From Sphaerosporella brunnea (Eukaryota > Ascomycota > Pezizomycetes > Pezizales > Pyronemataceae), in the NCBI GenBank assembly GCA_008704415.1, contig VXIS01000067.1:1-64000 (forward strand): a stretch of 64,000 bases of DNA. Reading direction: 5' to 3'. The position numbers were made by a program, and so were the translations under genes. Within the stretch, counting starts at the first letter, position 1; the number at the start of each line of letters is the position of its first letter. The notes under the pieces were generated by a model. The model was not told the DNA's origin. It did no database searches and worked only from the letters and a program-made list of their open reading frames with translations. Positions 9,895 through 20,755 of this stretch are shown piece by piece.

Positions 9895-10489
9895 CTTAGA
9901 CGTTGCGCAAACAGCGAGTATGTTCCATGACTATGTACAACCGTGACCTTCACCTTCTCCTCCTGCTTGTTCCAAACCGCAAACGCTTTGTAGCGGCACT
10001 GCTCGCTGCCTTCGCACTGCACCACCGCTTTATAATGTTCTCGGGCTGAAAGCGGTTCTCCAAGATCTGTTTCAGATACGTTGGGTCGATAGCGGGATAG
10101 CGATCGTGAATTGAAACAATAGCATGGTTTGTGGTGGCGAGAGCGATGTGGGCAGCGGGAGGTGCGATGTGAGTGGCCAGGGTAAATGGTAAGCCGTTGC
10201 CTTCGAGGTCAGAGGCGCTGGGGGCCGATGCCGAACCGTGATCTCTAGGGGTTGGGAGGCGAGCCAGGGCGCTCTCCCTTTCCTCGGAGCTAAAGGCAGC
10301 CAGGACTCTCTGCACAACATTATTGTTCAATGTAGGACTGGCGGAGGGAGTGTTGGTTGTCGGAGCGATGGCAGAACCCTCAATTTCGCTGGAGGGCTGG
10401 TTGGCAGCGCTGCATGAGCTGGCTGTGCTGCCAACGGATGTAGGGGTCAAACGGGTCGAACGGGTTTGACGGGCTGTGGGGGCAGACAT
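9895..10489 (-). pseudogene. Hypothetical frame, Ser/Thr/Pro-rich N-terminus
   Basis: An ATG at 10,489 (minus) starts MSAPTARQTRSTRLTPTSVG. Ser/Ala-rich sequence and LNNNVVQRVLAAFSSEERES follow, then DPTYLKQILENRFQPENII. After a +1 shift the next frame reads VQCEGSEQCRYKAFAVWNKQ, which looks more natural than the original frame there, suggesting a frameshift. The family was not recognised. The Leu/Ile-Asn-Arg-Phe helix near the end suggests a structured domain, and origin from a transposon first ORF is possible. Confidence 0.35.
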
Positions 10490-10654
10490 TTTGAGAAGAG
10501 TTTTGGGGATTGCGCGATGGATTAACTGCGGCGGAAGCGAAAGCGAACGAGAGCCGTGTGTGGGGAAGAGCAGAAGGGGTGGCGTTGGCCGGGCGAGCGG
10601 CCCCAAGGGACCGAAGCCGAGCCGGCCACTCACCGCGGTGCAGCGTCTCTGTTG

Positions 10655-10800
10655 CTAGCCCACGGCTCCCCGTGACATGGATCGCCATCGCACAGCAGTT
10701 CCTGCCCTCCACTCGGTCAGCACATTCTGGGCTATTCATTCGCTTGGTTTTTTGGCTGCGGTTTTGATTTGGGATACTGCACTGTAGCACCGAGCATTAT
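10655..10800 (-). pseudogene. DDE transposase fragment
   Basis: The minus strand reads CSIPNQNRSQKTKRMNSPEC then ADRVEGRNCCAMAI. This matches the block CRILNPNHSQETKLVNNPEC of the copy at 17.5 kb and GLEGRNCCAAAIPSAQ of the copy at 11.7 kb, so it is a short piece of the same family. Confidence 0.55.
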
Positions 10801-11371
10801 AGACCAGCAGAGGGTTTGGCTGGCTGGGAAGTTTGTGAATTCAGATATATCATGTATTCTCTTTAATTATCAATTCTGTTTTGTTTTCATACGAAGCGGA
10901 AATGCCGCGGGGATGTGGTTGTCACCGCGCAAAAGTTAAGGTCCGGACCCAAAAAATCTCATTCCGTTTGTCCTGTCACTGTACTCTATCACCTAGACAT
11001 AGATGATGGCTACGATGTTCATTTCGAGGATTATCAAAACGTGGAGGAGCTGGTACTGCCTCATACGGTGTACCAGATGACACATTCGAACTGGGATTCA
11101 TCCATCGCCATATGGTGCAGGCAGCTATCGACCTGGTTGTCGCACAGACATTTTCGTCGCAAAGTAAGCAGCGGACACGGTGTAGATGGTGGTCAAAGAG
11201 TACGAAGTGGTGGGGACCAAAGTTCAGAGCGAACGCTAAGCCCAGGTGGACGGTGAACCCAATAGTCAAATTATTGCCCATCTGGGCCTGGCTCTCGGTG
11301 TGAGACCCGCCGGTGACTGGTATAGACCCGCGCTCTGTGATGCTCGTCCCCAACGGTGGCGCCTTCCCTAT
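10801..11371. other. Mostly unassigned; a piece of module Y at 10,970-11,105
   Basis: GATGATGGCTACGATGTTCA, TTTCGAGGATTATCAAAACG and GTACTGCCTCATACGG match the end of repeat module Y seen at 2.25 and 19.65 kb. The rest shows no recognisable feature. Confidence 0.5.
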
Positions 11372-12459
11372 ATGCCCAGATAATACGCCGAGTTTGTCCC
11401 CAGTACCTGAAAATAAGCGACGGCTCCACAAACTCGAGAGCTTCTGGGACCGCTCCCTTGGAACCTGATTGTTCCAGTAGTTGGCATTACTGGCCCGGGG
11501 CCGACCTGAGCCGAGGTTGAATACCAGCGAGAGTGTAGTTGCAGTGCTTTCGAGCATAGCGCTTGCACGCGCCCCACTAATAATCAATCCAGTTAGGTTC
11601 ACGGTGGAATTTAGGATAGAACATTACAAGATGCTCCGCATCCTCAACAATCTCCACAATGCGACTGCGCTGACCTTTAAAGTCAGGCTGCGCCGAGGGA
11701 ATGGCTGCTGCGCAACAGTTGCGACCCTCGAGGCCATCAGCACATAAGGGGTTTTTTATTCTCTTAGTCTTTTGACCGGGTGTGGGGTTTGGTATGTAGC
11801 ACTGTTGCCACAGTCGTAAGGGAACAAAAAATCTGCGGTGCTCTCTTCAGCGGGGTAGACTCAGAGGTGCACGTACCTTCCCGCAACAGTTCTCTCTCCC
11901 GGAGAACATGCTCCATCCCTTTGGCGACCTTCTCCCCTCTTCTCATAAAGTGGATTTTCTGATTGTGACGGCGGTTGTCACGGTAAAACCAGCCATGCTT
12001 CATGTCTGCAGTCTACGCGCCTTGTTGGAATTTCTGGTTCCGCTGAACCCTCAGGATCTGATCGGCAATGAGATTCTCCAAATACTCGTTCTCTCGTTCC
12101 CCTCCACTTTCCTCCTCCTGTTCCTGTTCCTGGTCCTCATCATTTTCCTCATCTTGCTCCCCAGGCTCTTCCTCCAAAGCCTCCCTTTCAGCTGCGCCGA
12201 TTTGATGTAATACAGGCTCGGCATTGCCGAGAGATTCACAATCGCTGCCGAGAGAACCGCCATCGCTGAAAGAACCGCCATCGCCGAGAAAACCGCCGCA
12301 GCCGGGAGAACCGCCATAGTTGAGACGCCTGCGCTTCCGAGCCCCGTTGATGGCCCAGCTCGTCGTAAATGTAGGGTTCTTTTGCTCGCTTTGCCCATTG
12401 CTGTTGGTTCCTCCTGCTGTGGTGTGGGATACGAGTTTGGGGGCAGCTGGCTCAGGCAT
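11372..12459 (-). pseudogene. Mariner-type DDE transposase pseudogene, copy A
   Basis: The N-terminal frame starts at an ATG at 12,459 and includes SWAINGARKRRRLNYGGS and a Glu/Asp-rich stretch. A second frame (12,003-11,764) has EKVAKGMEHVLRERELLREG. The last part (about 11,745-11,400) reads EGRNCCAAAIPSAQPDFKGQ, SRIVEIVEDAEHLVMFYPKF, then HREPNWIDY, a stop, and WGACKRYARKHCNYT. That is the third catalytic block of DDE transposases (HCELNWIEYYWG type), with the catalytic Glu changed to Asp and a stop beside it. Frameshifts separate the parts. A sister copy at 16.96-17.79 kb keeps NWIEYYWGACK. Confidence 0.7.
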
Positions 12460-13400
12460 TGTGGATTTGGTGCGTATTTGATGAACGCCATGAAGAACGA
12501 GGACTCAGATCTGAGCTCACTGTGCAGGCATTATAACCTTCAAGGTATTCGCAGCTGGCTATAGCGAGGCCATGCTTGTTTTCGCTGGTCCAGGCTTTTC
12601 ACAATGCATAGCGGCGATTTTTGAAACGCAGCACGCCAGTGCGGGAACGGTGGGAGTGGAGAACATTGGATTGTAGAGCGCATCTGCTTTAGGTTGTTAA
12701 TGTTTGTTTTCCTCTGAGTTCGGACGCGGGGACGACGCCTTTGGTTGTGGTCGTCCATCTCCACCCATCTCCACCCATCTCCACCAACCGGGGATGTGCG
12801 ACGATGAGGTTTGTAGATGCATGCACTATCTGTCCAGCATACCGCCCCGGAAACCTGCGGAATGAGAAGAATACCACCGAACGTTTGAGTTGTCCAGGAT
12901 ACCACAAGATGAGCGACCACCGACTGCGTGAACGACGAACCTATTTCAATGTGTAACCGCTTCCGTGCCGTCCCCGCACCTCCTGCACTGTATCTCTCCA
13001 ACGGACGGATGTACTACACTCGTTGCCTTGCAACAACAACCCTTCCCCCGAAGCACCTTCGCTAACCTCGTTACTTAAGCTACTTCCCTTACCCGCGCAT
13101 CAGCAATTTATCGTTTGGTTACCAACAGTGTATCAGGGCTTGGATGTAGCGCGCTAAGATGCAGCGGGTTTGAACCTGCAGAGCATGACAGTCCAACGCA
13201 ACGTGCTGGAGGCCGTGGAGCTATGGCGCACTTTCCAGCACTTCAAGGCGAGAATCCACGCTTGGGATGTGGGCGCAGGATTTTGTGTGCGCGCACCCCG
13301 CCATTGTCTATATTCTTCACGCTTTGTGGAGTCGCTCATCGAAGAACATGGAACGTCACAGTACATGGTGATATCTAGTGAAGCCAACGATTCTGGCGGC
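12460..13400. other. Unassigned interval with a short tandem repeat and an old repeat pair
   Basis: CCATCTCCAC is repeated about three times at 12,757-12,786. On the minus strand 12,907-12,815 reads MWYPGQLKRSVVFFSFRRFP. This resembles the plus-strand words MLSYPGRIKNSVVSSSFCRF at 18.6 kb, so the two are diverged copies of one repeat. I see no gene. Confidence 0.5.
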
Positions 13401-13408
13401 TATAAAAA
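13401..13408 (+). promoter_or_regulatory. TATA box upstream of hypothetical frame
   Basis: TATAAAAA stands 66 bp before the ATG at 13,467, at a sensible distance for a fungal promoter with a short leader. Confidence 0.45.
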
Positions 13409-13466
13409 GGCCGCTTTGTGTCCATTTTTCAGAGTCGCATCCCAACATTGATACCTCAACGACAAC

Positions 13467-14157
13467 ATGTCTCCTCATCTTGAGTACAGCATGCCTCGCC
13501 CATCAGTATCATCATCGATGATCCACTTTGATCCCATTCCAGATATCCAGAGCTCCCCTCTATGGGCGCCGTCACACTCGTTCATTCGCTACATAGCCGG
13601 CGTAACCAAAACGCCTGCCCACACCCAACCAATGCACACCGATCACACACAAACGTCTGTCCCAACAAGTCCAGGCAAGAGCGCTGATCTGTTCATCCAA
13701 ATGAGCACCAACCACCATTCACTGCACGCCTCAACATCTTCGCAAACCCACCCCAATGATTTGCACATTTCACGCCATACTCAGCTGGGCCGAAGTGCCG
13801 GCCCCAACGAGTGCGAACCATTGGCACTATCGTCCCCCTGCCTCCGTGTCTTCACAATCGCACCCCAAGCAGATGTACGTTTCTTCCACCAGCGACACAA
13901 TCTCCAGCGGCGGCGATATCTCAGCGTCAATGGCCACTCACCACCGCCCCTCCCCCAGGACGTCATCCTCTTCCAGTGCCAAAACTGTTGGGCTATGGGG
14001 TGTGCGTCACTCTATAGAGTCCGAGTATGAACTGCGACATTTAAGTGCAGAAACTAGGCGCTTAGGCCCGTACCTTCAATACATCACTTCTCCCGACGTT
14101 CCGAAAGCCCACTCCGTGAACTTCAGCAACGGCTATAGACAGCGACTCCGTCTATAG
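13467..14157 (+). pseudogene. Hypothetical Ser/Pro/His-rich coding frame with frame change
   Basis: An ATG at 13,467 begins MSPHLEYSMPRPSVSSSMIH and stays open to 14,030. From about 13,760 the natural-looking frame is a different one (SSTSDTISSGGDISASMATH, then RPSPRTSSSSSAKT), reaching a stop at 14,157. A frameshift or an unseen intron would join them. Composition is rich in Ser, Pro, His and Thr with no recognised domain. A TATA box precedes it and a dispersed repeat overlaps its 3' end, so the frame may be part of a mobile element. Confidence 0.35.
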
Positions 14158-14160
14158 CGT
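13990..14160 (+). repeat. Dispersed repeat R2, copy 1, with terminal hairpin
   Basis: The stretch from GTGTGCGTCACTCTATAGAG through GTATGAACTGCG, GTACCTTCAATACATCACTT and GAACTTCAGCAACGGC matches 47,690-47,850 in reverse orientation. At its end CTATAGAC and GTCTATAG form an 8-bp inverted repeat around AGCGACTCC, conserved in the other copy. Part of it (GTACCTTCAATATATCAC) also occurs at 35,378. Confidence 0.65.
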
Positions 14161-14309
14161 CAACAACAACACCACCTGCGACAACCAGCACATCCCGCCG
14201 CAGACGTGCGGAAACGAAGGTGGTGGTGGACACGGATAATCTACATCTGGAGACGAAAATAGGGAACCCACAGATATTCCGCTCCAAGATTAAACAAAAA
14301 GCAAATGTC

Positions 14310-14885
14310 GATGCCCTCTGCGAAGCTCAAACCCAAGGCGAGATGGTTGCACGAGGTGCTGGACATCATTGAAAGGTGCTCCATGACCGCACCGTCTGGA
14401 ATGGGAGAACGCCCGCTACCACGGCGCGCTGTTGATGAGCCACTGGCTAGACTCACTGAACGAATTCCGCAACGAACCTGCATAGCCACATCATGCGCAT
14501 GAGTATCGAGACGATGCGCCGTGCATCAGACAACTTTATTGCGCGCCCTCGTTGAAAAACAAATTGTGAGCAATGACTGGGGCCAATTTGCCACCAGGAT
14601 GCCCTCACCAAAGCTCAAACCCAAGGCGAGATGGTTGCTCGAGACGCTGGACATCATTGAAAGGTGCTCCATGACCGCACCGTCTGGAATGGGAGAACGC
14701 CCGCTACCACGGCGCGCTGTTGATGAGCCACTGGCTAGACTCACTGAACGAATTCCGCAAAGAACCTGCATAGCCACATCATGCGCATGAGTATCGAGAC
14801 GATGCGCCGTGCATCCGACAACTTTATTGCGCGCCCTCGTTGAAAAACAAGTTGTGAGCAATGACTGGGGCCAATTTGCCACTGG
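14310..14885. repeat. 288-bp tandem duplication, two units
   Basis: Unit 1 is 14,310-14,597 and unit 2 is 14,598-14,885; GATGCGCTC at 14,886 starts a third that soon diverges. The units are nearly identical: CAAACCCAAGGCGAGATGGT, TCATTGAAAGGTGCTCCATG and GCCCTCGTTGAAAAACAA occur at the same offset. The period is a multiple of three. No single frame stays open through a unit, and no protein was recognised. Confidence 0.85.
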
Positions 14886-16240
14886 GATGCGCTCCTGCAC
14901 CGGGGAGCTGCCGACGACACCTCTTCGTCGCAGCGTCCCCAACAGTCCAGCAGGCGGAAAGCGCTATGAGCACCCCTCAGTGCTGGGGGCGTCAGCATAA
15001 CGTGCAGGTGTTCAGGCGACGAACCGATGAACGGAAACGAGTAACACGGCTACACATTCGATTGAAGAAAGGTGAATGCAACAATAAGTACATCACAAGT
15101 GGAGGAAGAGCTGGACGGAGCCGAGAACGACGTTCCATTGTGTGCATCGCCTGGGGCAGAATAAGGAAGTGTACATCACTTGCTTCGTCACCAACGGTAC
15201 CGTCGAGGAGCCAGCAGAAGGAGAAACGTAACGTTTGCAAATGGTACATCGGCAAGGGTCGTATCTCCTGCAGACCGTAGACCGGCCACCCACAGTGGTG
15301 GATTCGGAGACCATCTGGAAGAACTATGAAACCTATCAGGGCCCTCCCACCAAGTACCTGCAGGATGGGAGGCTTATCGCGACCTCCGCCCCGCCCTAAC
15401 ATTGCCAGTGCGCGGCAAATGCCAAAACGGCAGAAAGCAAAGCCCCAAAGAGGCGTTTGATTGCTGCAAGAACGATCGTACGATCACGAAGCATAGCACA
15501 CAGGGGATCAAGATCAATATCAAAAGTGCAATGCTTGCAACGCGCTGCCACCGGAGTCGGTATGGCAAAACAATCAGAAATTGAATTGTGTTTTCGTTCT
15601 CTGGTGGTTCGATCTATTCGTAGCACCGTGAATGTGACTTTCGCTCTGTGATAGTGGAGCCCTAACACGCCGCCAGTGAATGCAAAAGGATCGCCGTTTA
15701 ACCCAGTGTGCAGAGGCAATTTCAGCAGCCTTGGGTTTCTAGTAGTTACGCCAGACAAGGTTATGATGCTGCTAGGTGCCTACATGTTGTCAGTGCTCTA
15801 TCGCCGCGCCCTGACAGGCAGGGTGGTTTTGTGGGCAACACCCGACGGCGACTGCGTCACGCCCTACAATGAACTCCAACTACCACATGCTCATCACAAA
15901 GCTCGTGATGGAAGGTCAAATTGCTCGGTTTCCGCATATGGACCAACGGTAGTGACAAAATCAGCTACGACACTCTGCTCTCCATGTTTCACCGCAGTTA
16001 CCAACTAATTGTGATAGCTCCTGAATGCTTGTAAACAACGCGGTCATATGGCGATGATGGGTGTATGCACAGCCACACCATATCCAACAAACAGTCATTC
16101 GCAAAAGCAGTCCAACTAACACAGACCCCAACAATAGCCAAAATACGCAGCGAAAACAAGCCCATTTACCACGACATCTTGTCCATGGAGGCCGCACAGT
16201 AACATGGTCTTCCAGGCCTAAGTCTCACAGGTTACTTTCG
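14886..16240. other. Unassigned interval with scattered coding traces
   Basis: One plus-strand frame near 15,170-15,400 reads VYITCFVTNGTVEEPAEGE and later TVVDSETIWKNYETYQGPPT, which looks coding but is interrupted. Around 15,457-15,651 an Arg/Ser-rich frame has no motif. No family could be named. Confidence 0.4.
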
Positions 16241-16370
16241 CTTGCGGATAGACGTGAGCCGGCTCGACTAAAGCCGGAGGATAGGCTCAAGTCAGGCCGT
16301 CCGTTTTGCGGGCTCGTCTCGTGCGCTCGAGCTGATCTGGGCCGGGCTCAAGCCAGGCTCCAACCGTCCC
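16241..16370. repeat. Degenerate hAT-end-like GAGCC repeat
   Basis: GACGTGAGCCGGCTCGAC, GGGCTCGTCTCGTGCGCTCGAG and GGGCCGGGCTC words resemble the ends at 1.0 and 45.66 kb. No paired end or target duplication is visible. Confidence 0.4.
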
Positions 16371-16955
16371 ACAATTTAGAGAACAATAAGGAGCAGGGAA
16401 GGCGCTTGGGTGCAATGTACATGGTATATGCGTTTTCAATCCGTGCTGATAATTCTGAGACGTCCGACTGGCCTAAGAAGCAGGGCCGCCCTCTGGGGCA
16501 GTAAGCCATTGCTAAACGTCGCGCCGACACAAACCGTAGATTGAGTGATGGTCCGTTGGACCCCTGCGAAGCGCCACTCACAACAATACTTTGTGGACGT
16601 CAAAAGGGGAAGCGCATGCCCAAGTATGAAGGACATAGACAACAAAACAAGTGGGTGAAAAGGGAGGTTTTGCTGATATTTCTCAGATATCTCGGGCGCC
16701 TCCAGAATGCGCGACCCAAGGCGATGTGACACGCTGAGTAAAATCGAGGTTTTCCTGTTCCTATCAACATTCGCCTGCAATATGTGCCGCCGCGTCGCAG
16801 TGTATAGTGCATGCGGATGTTGACCTGCACCTCAGTCGAAATTTCCCTGACTTGAACAGCGTGCGGACGGCGCAGAAAGTGGTCGAAGCGGTGGTCAAAG
16901 CGCTGGTTGAAGCCGGCGAAGTGGTGAGGGCCCTGAATGGGTATATTCCCACAAT
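16371..16955. other. Unassigned interval
   Basis: Frames of ~60-110 codons occur on both strands without recognisable motifs. Confidence 0.5.
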
Positions 16956-17792
16956 ACAATTGCCTCCCTTCCGCGGCCGCAATCACCACGGATGCCTCAA
17001 CCATGGTCCGCCTCAGCCGGCCTCTGTGAAACTCGGCGATGACTCTTATACACCCGTTCCTTATACTGCTTATCGCCAACGCTGGCCCCGTCCTGGTTGG
17101 CTTGGATGATGGGTGCGTCTCCAATGCTTGAAAATAAGCGATGGTTTAACGGAATCCAGCACTTCTGGAAGAACGTCGCGGAGTCCTGAAAAATGTTAGT
17201 GTGAGTTTTAAGTGCACGATGCCAGAGGGTGGAATACTGGGGATAGTATAAGCACAGTGCTTGCGGGCATAGTGCTTTGCTTGCAAGCGCCCCAGTAATA
17301 TTCTATCCAGTTCATTTCACAATGATATTTTGTATACAAAATGATGAGGTGTCCCGCGTCCGCTACCGCTTCTTCGATCCGGCTCCGCTCTCGCGTGAAT
17401 TCTCGCTGTGCAGATAAAATAGCCGCCGCCCAGCAGTTCCTGCCCTCGCTCAGCACATTCGGGGTTATTCACCAGCTTCGTTTCTTGGCTGTGGTTTGGA
17501 TTTAGGATACGGCACTGTAGAAGCAAGCCTTGTGGTTTGCAGCCAGTACACTCGTGCAGGTGGACAGTGCAGACGCACCGTCTATTCAGAAGCCACGCTC
17601 CTGTAAGACTCGGTGCATTCCCTTAGCCACGTCTTCACCCAGGCCCGGGACCACAGGCTCGGCGATTTGCTGTGATGCAGGCTCGGCAATTTGCTGTAAT
17701 TCAGCCCCAGCCTCAGCCTCAGCCAGACGCCTGCGCTTTTGAATAGCTATAGCTTGTCGTGAAATGATGGTCCTTTCGCTCGGTCTCGTCAT
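16956..17792 (-). pseudogene. Mariner-type DDE transposase pseudogene, copy B
   Basis: The minus strand starts with MTRPSERTIISRQAIAIQKR and GLGEDVAKGMHRVLQERGF, matching copy A (AKGMEHVLRERE). Downstream it reads CRILNPNHSQETKLVNNPEC, then REFTRERSRIEEAVADAGHL and KYHCEMNWIEYYWGACKQ, the third catalytic block with its Glu intact. A -1 shift then gives KHYARKHCAYT, parallel to KRYARKHCNYT in copy A. The first and second catalytic blocks are missing, so the copy is deleted internally and frameshifted. Confidence 0.7.
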
Positions 17793-18126
17793 TGCTGTCG
17801 CTGTGTAGTTTCAAGAGTTTGGCAGCAGCAAACGGCGTCAATTCACCATGACGACCCGGAAAAAATGGTGATTGCATCATGGCGAAAAGACTTAGCTGGC
17901 CATAGCGGTTGACAGCTGGCCATAACGACGCCGTGGCGTTGGTTTGAGGCCGCCTGCACTATACTTATTCGCTGGGTGCAGCGTATTCCAGCAATGAATA
18001 TACAGGGCCTGCATGTACTCAACTTGCTTTGTCGGATGTAGATGGATACCTAGCGTTTCCGACGACCATAGCGCGACGCTTGGAATAAGATATGATATTT
18101 TCTTGACCGACAGCGCACATATTTTA
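17793..18126. other. Unassigned interval
   Basis: AT-leaning sequence (TAAGATATGATATTTTCTTG, ATATTTTATTTTAATC) between a transposase relic and a LINE tail. No gene is seen. Confidence 0.6.
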
Positions 18127-18300
18127 TTTTAATCATATTTCATTCGGCCGCTTGCGGCCATGGCATGTATAGAGAAGAGAGACTCTGCTACCCCTTAGGA
18201 ACAAGAGTCTACTACTGGGGCCTGCGGCTTTTCTTAAGGAAAGAATATCAAGGAAATCGCAAAAATTGTACACGAAGGACTGTGTTTGACCTCCCGCACG
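18127..18300 (-). mobile_element. LINE 3' tail fragment
   Basis: In reverse complement the sequence runs GGCCGCAAGCGGCCGAATG followed by a GATTAAAATA tail. The same 3' end is seen at 21.66 (+), 22.21 (-) and 28.2 kb (-). The copy at 22.2 kb is attached to LINE RNase H coding sequence, which identifies the family. Confidence 0.65.
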
Positions 18301-18784
18301 TCCGGAGCCCGCTGCTCCCTTTGCCTCCCCTTCTCCTTTCCCTTCTCCTTCTTCTTGTATATATATGTGCATAGGCGTCATGGTTTTGTGCGAAAATTGC
18401 GATATCGGACACTGCAAAACCTCGCTAAAGAGGGACGAGATGAAGTTCTTGACCGCGTGCCACGACGCTGCGGGGGTTGTACCGACACGGACGGCCATGA
18501 GGAGCATATCTTTACCCGCCCAGATATGTACACAGACTACGTAGCTACCAATGGAAATCACTGTCAACATTGTATTGGCATACCGTACGCTGGCCTTATG
18601 TTGTCGTATCCTGGACGAATCAAGAATTCCGTTGTATCAAGTTCGTTTTGCAGGTTTCGGGGTGGTATGCTGGACACATGCCGTGCATCCTTCAGAAAAC
18701 TGACAAGATCACATCCTGCGGACCAAAAGGTTGACAGTAAACCTTATGTACATGACGCTTTGAACCTGCTTAACACCATCCCAA
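18301..18784. other. Unassigned interval with a CT-rich tract
   Basis: A pyrimidine-rich tract (CCTTCTCCTTTCCCTTCTCC) lies at 18,328-18,357. Near 18,600 the words TATCCTGGACGAATCAAG form the plus-strand partner of the repeat noted at 12.8 kb. The last ~100 bp is the shared upstream flank of the tRNA-like family. Confidence 0.5.
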
Positions 18785-18881
18785 GTCCGCATCGCTCAAC
18801 GTTAGAGCGTGCCGCCCTTCAGTGCCTTCCAAAGATACTGGAGTGCGATAGGCAAATCCGGGTTCGAATCGCGGTGCAAAC
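18785..18881 (+). repeat. tRNA-like class I, copy 4 (decayed)
   Basis: Acceptor GTCCGCA faces TGCAAAC. Box A has decayed to TCGCTCAACGT and the T stem carries a CGGTG/GCGGT change, but box B GGTTCGAATC is present and a T run follows. It is probably not functional. Confidence 0.7.
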
Positions 18882-18894
18882 ATCCTTTTTTTTT

Positions 18895-19740
18895 TTACTT
18901 TTTCCGTGCTTCGTATATGGTGAAAAGCTGGGTAGCTTGCCTGGTGTGACCCGGCCGGTGGCTTCGCTCACTGTTCCGATGAGGAACCCCAGAATTCTGT
19001 AACTAAGTATGTACTGCCTTCTAATCCGCGGCAGGCATGTGCTATGGGGTGGCGTGTGACCACATTCCATCCTGCGGCCCGAAGGGTGTCAGCGAACCTG
19101 AGCTCTACAGCCGGTTTCGATAGTTCACAATAACATGCCAAAAGATGCCCCTGCGCAGCATTGAGTAACTGCTGGGACGATCGCAGATGGAACGAGTGTC
19201 GTGTTTACGGTAACTTAGGTGCGGTTAATGAAACATCCATTCTGGCGGGTTGCCTGTGATCTGCTTCTCTTGTTGTCTTGGCCTCAGTTCCCATTTTAGC
19301 GTTACATTGAATGCTGAGAATTGTGACCGGCGTTTCGCGGAAAAGATTGTGAAGGCAGGGGCAAGCCGAAATCCAAGATGGTTCTAAGCAACCATACCTG
19401 TCCCATGCATCTAAGTATCAGTCCTTCTATTCCGCAAGCGATTTGCAGACCATGTAGTGTGAAGAAATCACCAGCGCCGTCCCATCTGCAGTGGTAAGTC
19501 TCCCTCGACCAGAATTGCCATTGTACCTGTTCCAATACTAATCATATGACAAACCTCTTCGCTGAGTGGCCTGGTCGAGACGCAAACCTCGGCAACTGCA
19601 ACTACGTTGTAATCACCCAGACAAGTATGATGGCTACGATTTTGATTTTGAGTGTTATAAAAATGTGGAAGAGAAGGTAGTGCCTCTTATGGGGTGTCGG
19701 GTGATATATTTGAAATAGCATTCTTTCATTAAGAAGAATG
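18895..19740. repeat. Repeat modules D, X and Y after tRNA-like copy 4
   Basis: The order here is D (18,905-19,020), X (about 19,060-19,440), Y (19,470-19,735). Near 1-2.3 kb the order is X, tRNA-like, D, Y. The modules are therefore parts of one long family, either rearranged or originally tandem. Confidence 0.55.
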
Positions 19741-19994
19741 ACTATTGGTGGACATAAGCGGAACCGGCTCGAGCAGCAAGCGCGAACCTCGAGGTAGAAC
19801 AACGGTCCGACGGCCATGCAGAACCAGAGTATGGCGGCCAGGCAGAGCGCGAGTATCGCAACCGGTCACAGCACGGGTAACTCCCAGTCAGACTACCCTA
19901 GCCGGAGCGAACAGGGGGATGGTTGTCATCATGCTGGACGGGAGCAGGGAACCTCATCTAGATGACGCTTTGAAAGTTCTTAACAACATCCCAA

Positions 19995-20091
19995 GTCCGC
20001 ATAGCTCAACGGCAGAGCGTGCCGCCCTACAGTGCCTTCCAAAGATACTGGTGTCCGATAGGCAAATCCGGGTTCGAATCCCGGTGCGTGC
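19995..20091 (+). repeat. tRNA-like class I, copy 5
   Basis: Boxes TAGCTCAACGG and GGTTCGAATCC are intact and the T stem CCGGG/CCCGG is perfect. The acceptor strands GTCCGCA and TGCGTGC mispair at one position. The preceding ~120 bp (CAGTCAGACTACCCTAG, GGATGGTTGTCATCATGCTG, GACGCTTTGAAAGTTCTTAA) is nearly the same as upstream of copy 6. Confidence 0.7.
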
Positions 20092-20104
20092 AAGTTCCTT
20101 TTGT

Positions 20105-20755
20105 TCCGTGCTTGGGTTCTAATTATGGCGCATACCTGGGTAGCTGGCCGGGGGTGTCCCCTGCCAGTTGGCGTCACCCACCGTTCCGATGAGGGACCCA
20201 GTACTGTGTATCTACGGAACTATGGTGCAGGCAGCTTTAATTCAATCCCGTCGGCCCAAATTTCTGCGATTTTAATTGCGTGCGGAGGGCGCGGAAAGTC
20301 GTCAAATCTCGGCTAATGGTGGGCACCTTGCACAGAAAAAGGGAATCAATTCCAGGGCCCGTTGGGATTCGTGGTGTTTAAGAGATAATGGTCATTCGGC
20401 CTAAATATCATTAGGAATGAAAGGAACCCCGTCAGTAGTGCTGTAATGTCACCGTCAGCACTGCCGCAACCACCGCTCCCGCAACCTCCCTGCCCGCTTC
20501 TACCAGAGACGACCCCGCCGCCCGGACGCCACCCCGTCACAGTGCTCTTGTGCTCAGCTGACCATAGCGGTTGACAGCTGCCATACTGCTGGGAGCCCGC
20601 CCCTCAGTCTTACTGAGGGCATCCTATCTAGGGGACGGGAGGAAGGTTTCCCCAGAGTTCACACGCGGTGAGCAGTTTAGAAACAATCGTCGCTGTCTCT
20701 CCACCAAGCGGATTCTGCCGACGGGTCGGTTTGAGGCTTCCTGCACTGTAGGACA
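20105..20755. other. Module D, then unassigned sequence
   Basis: Module D spans about 20,105-20,222 (GCATACCTGGGTAGCTGG, CCGATGAGGGACCCAGTAC). The remainder shows no gene. A CCGC/CCAC-rich stretch lies at 20,455-20,540. Confidence 0.5.

Noticed and set aside
10976..11602. A 208-codon minus-strand frame
   Set aside because: The transposase block (NWIDY, stop, WGACKRYARKHCNYT) over the same bases is in a different frame. The long frame is accidental.
12757..12786. Short direct repeats resembling a CRISPR-like array
   Set aside because: The units are ~10 bp with no spacers; it is a simple tandem repeat in a eukaryotic sequence.
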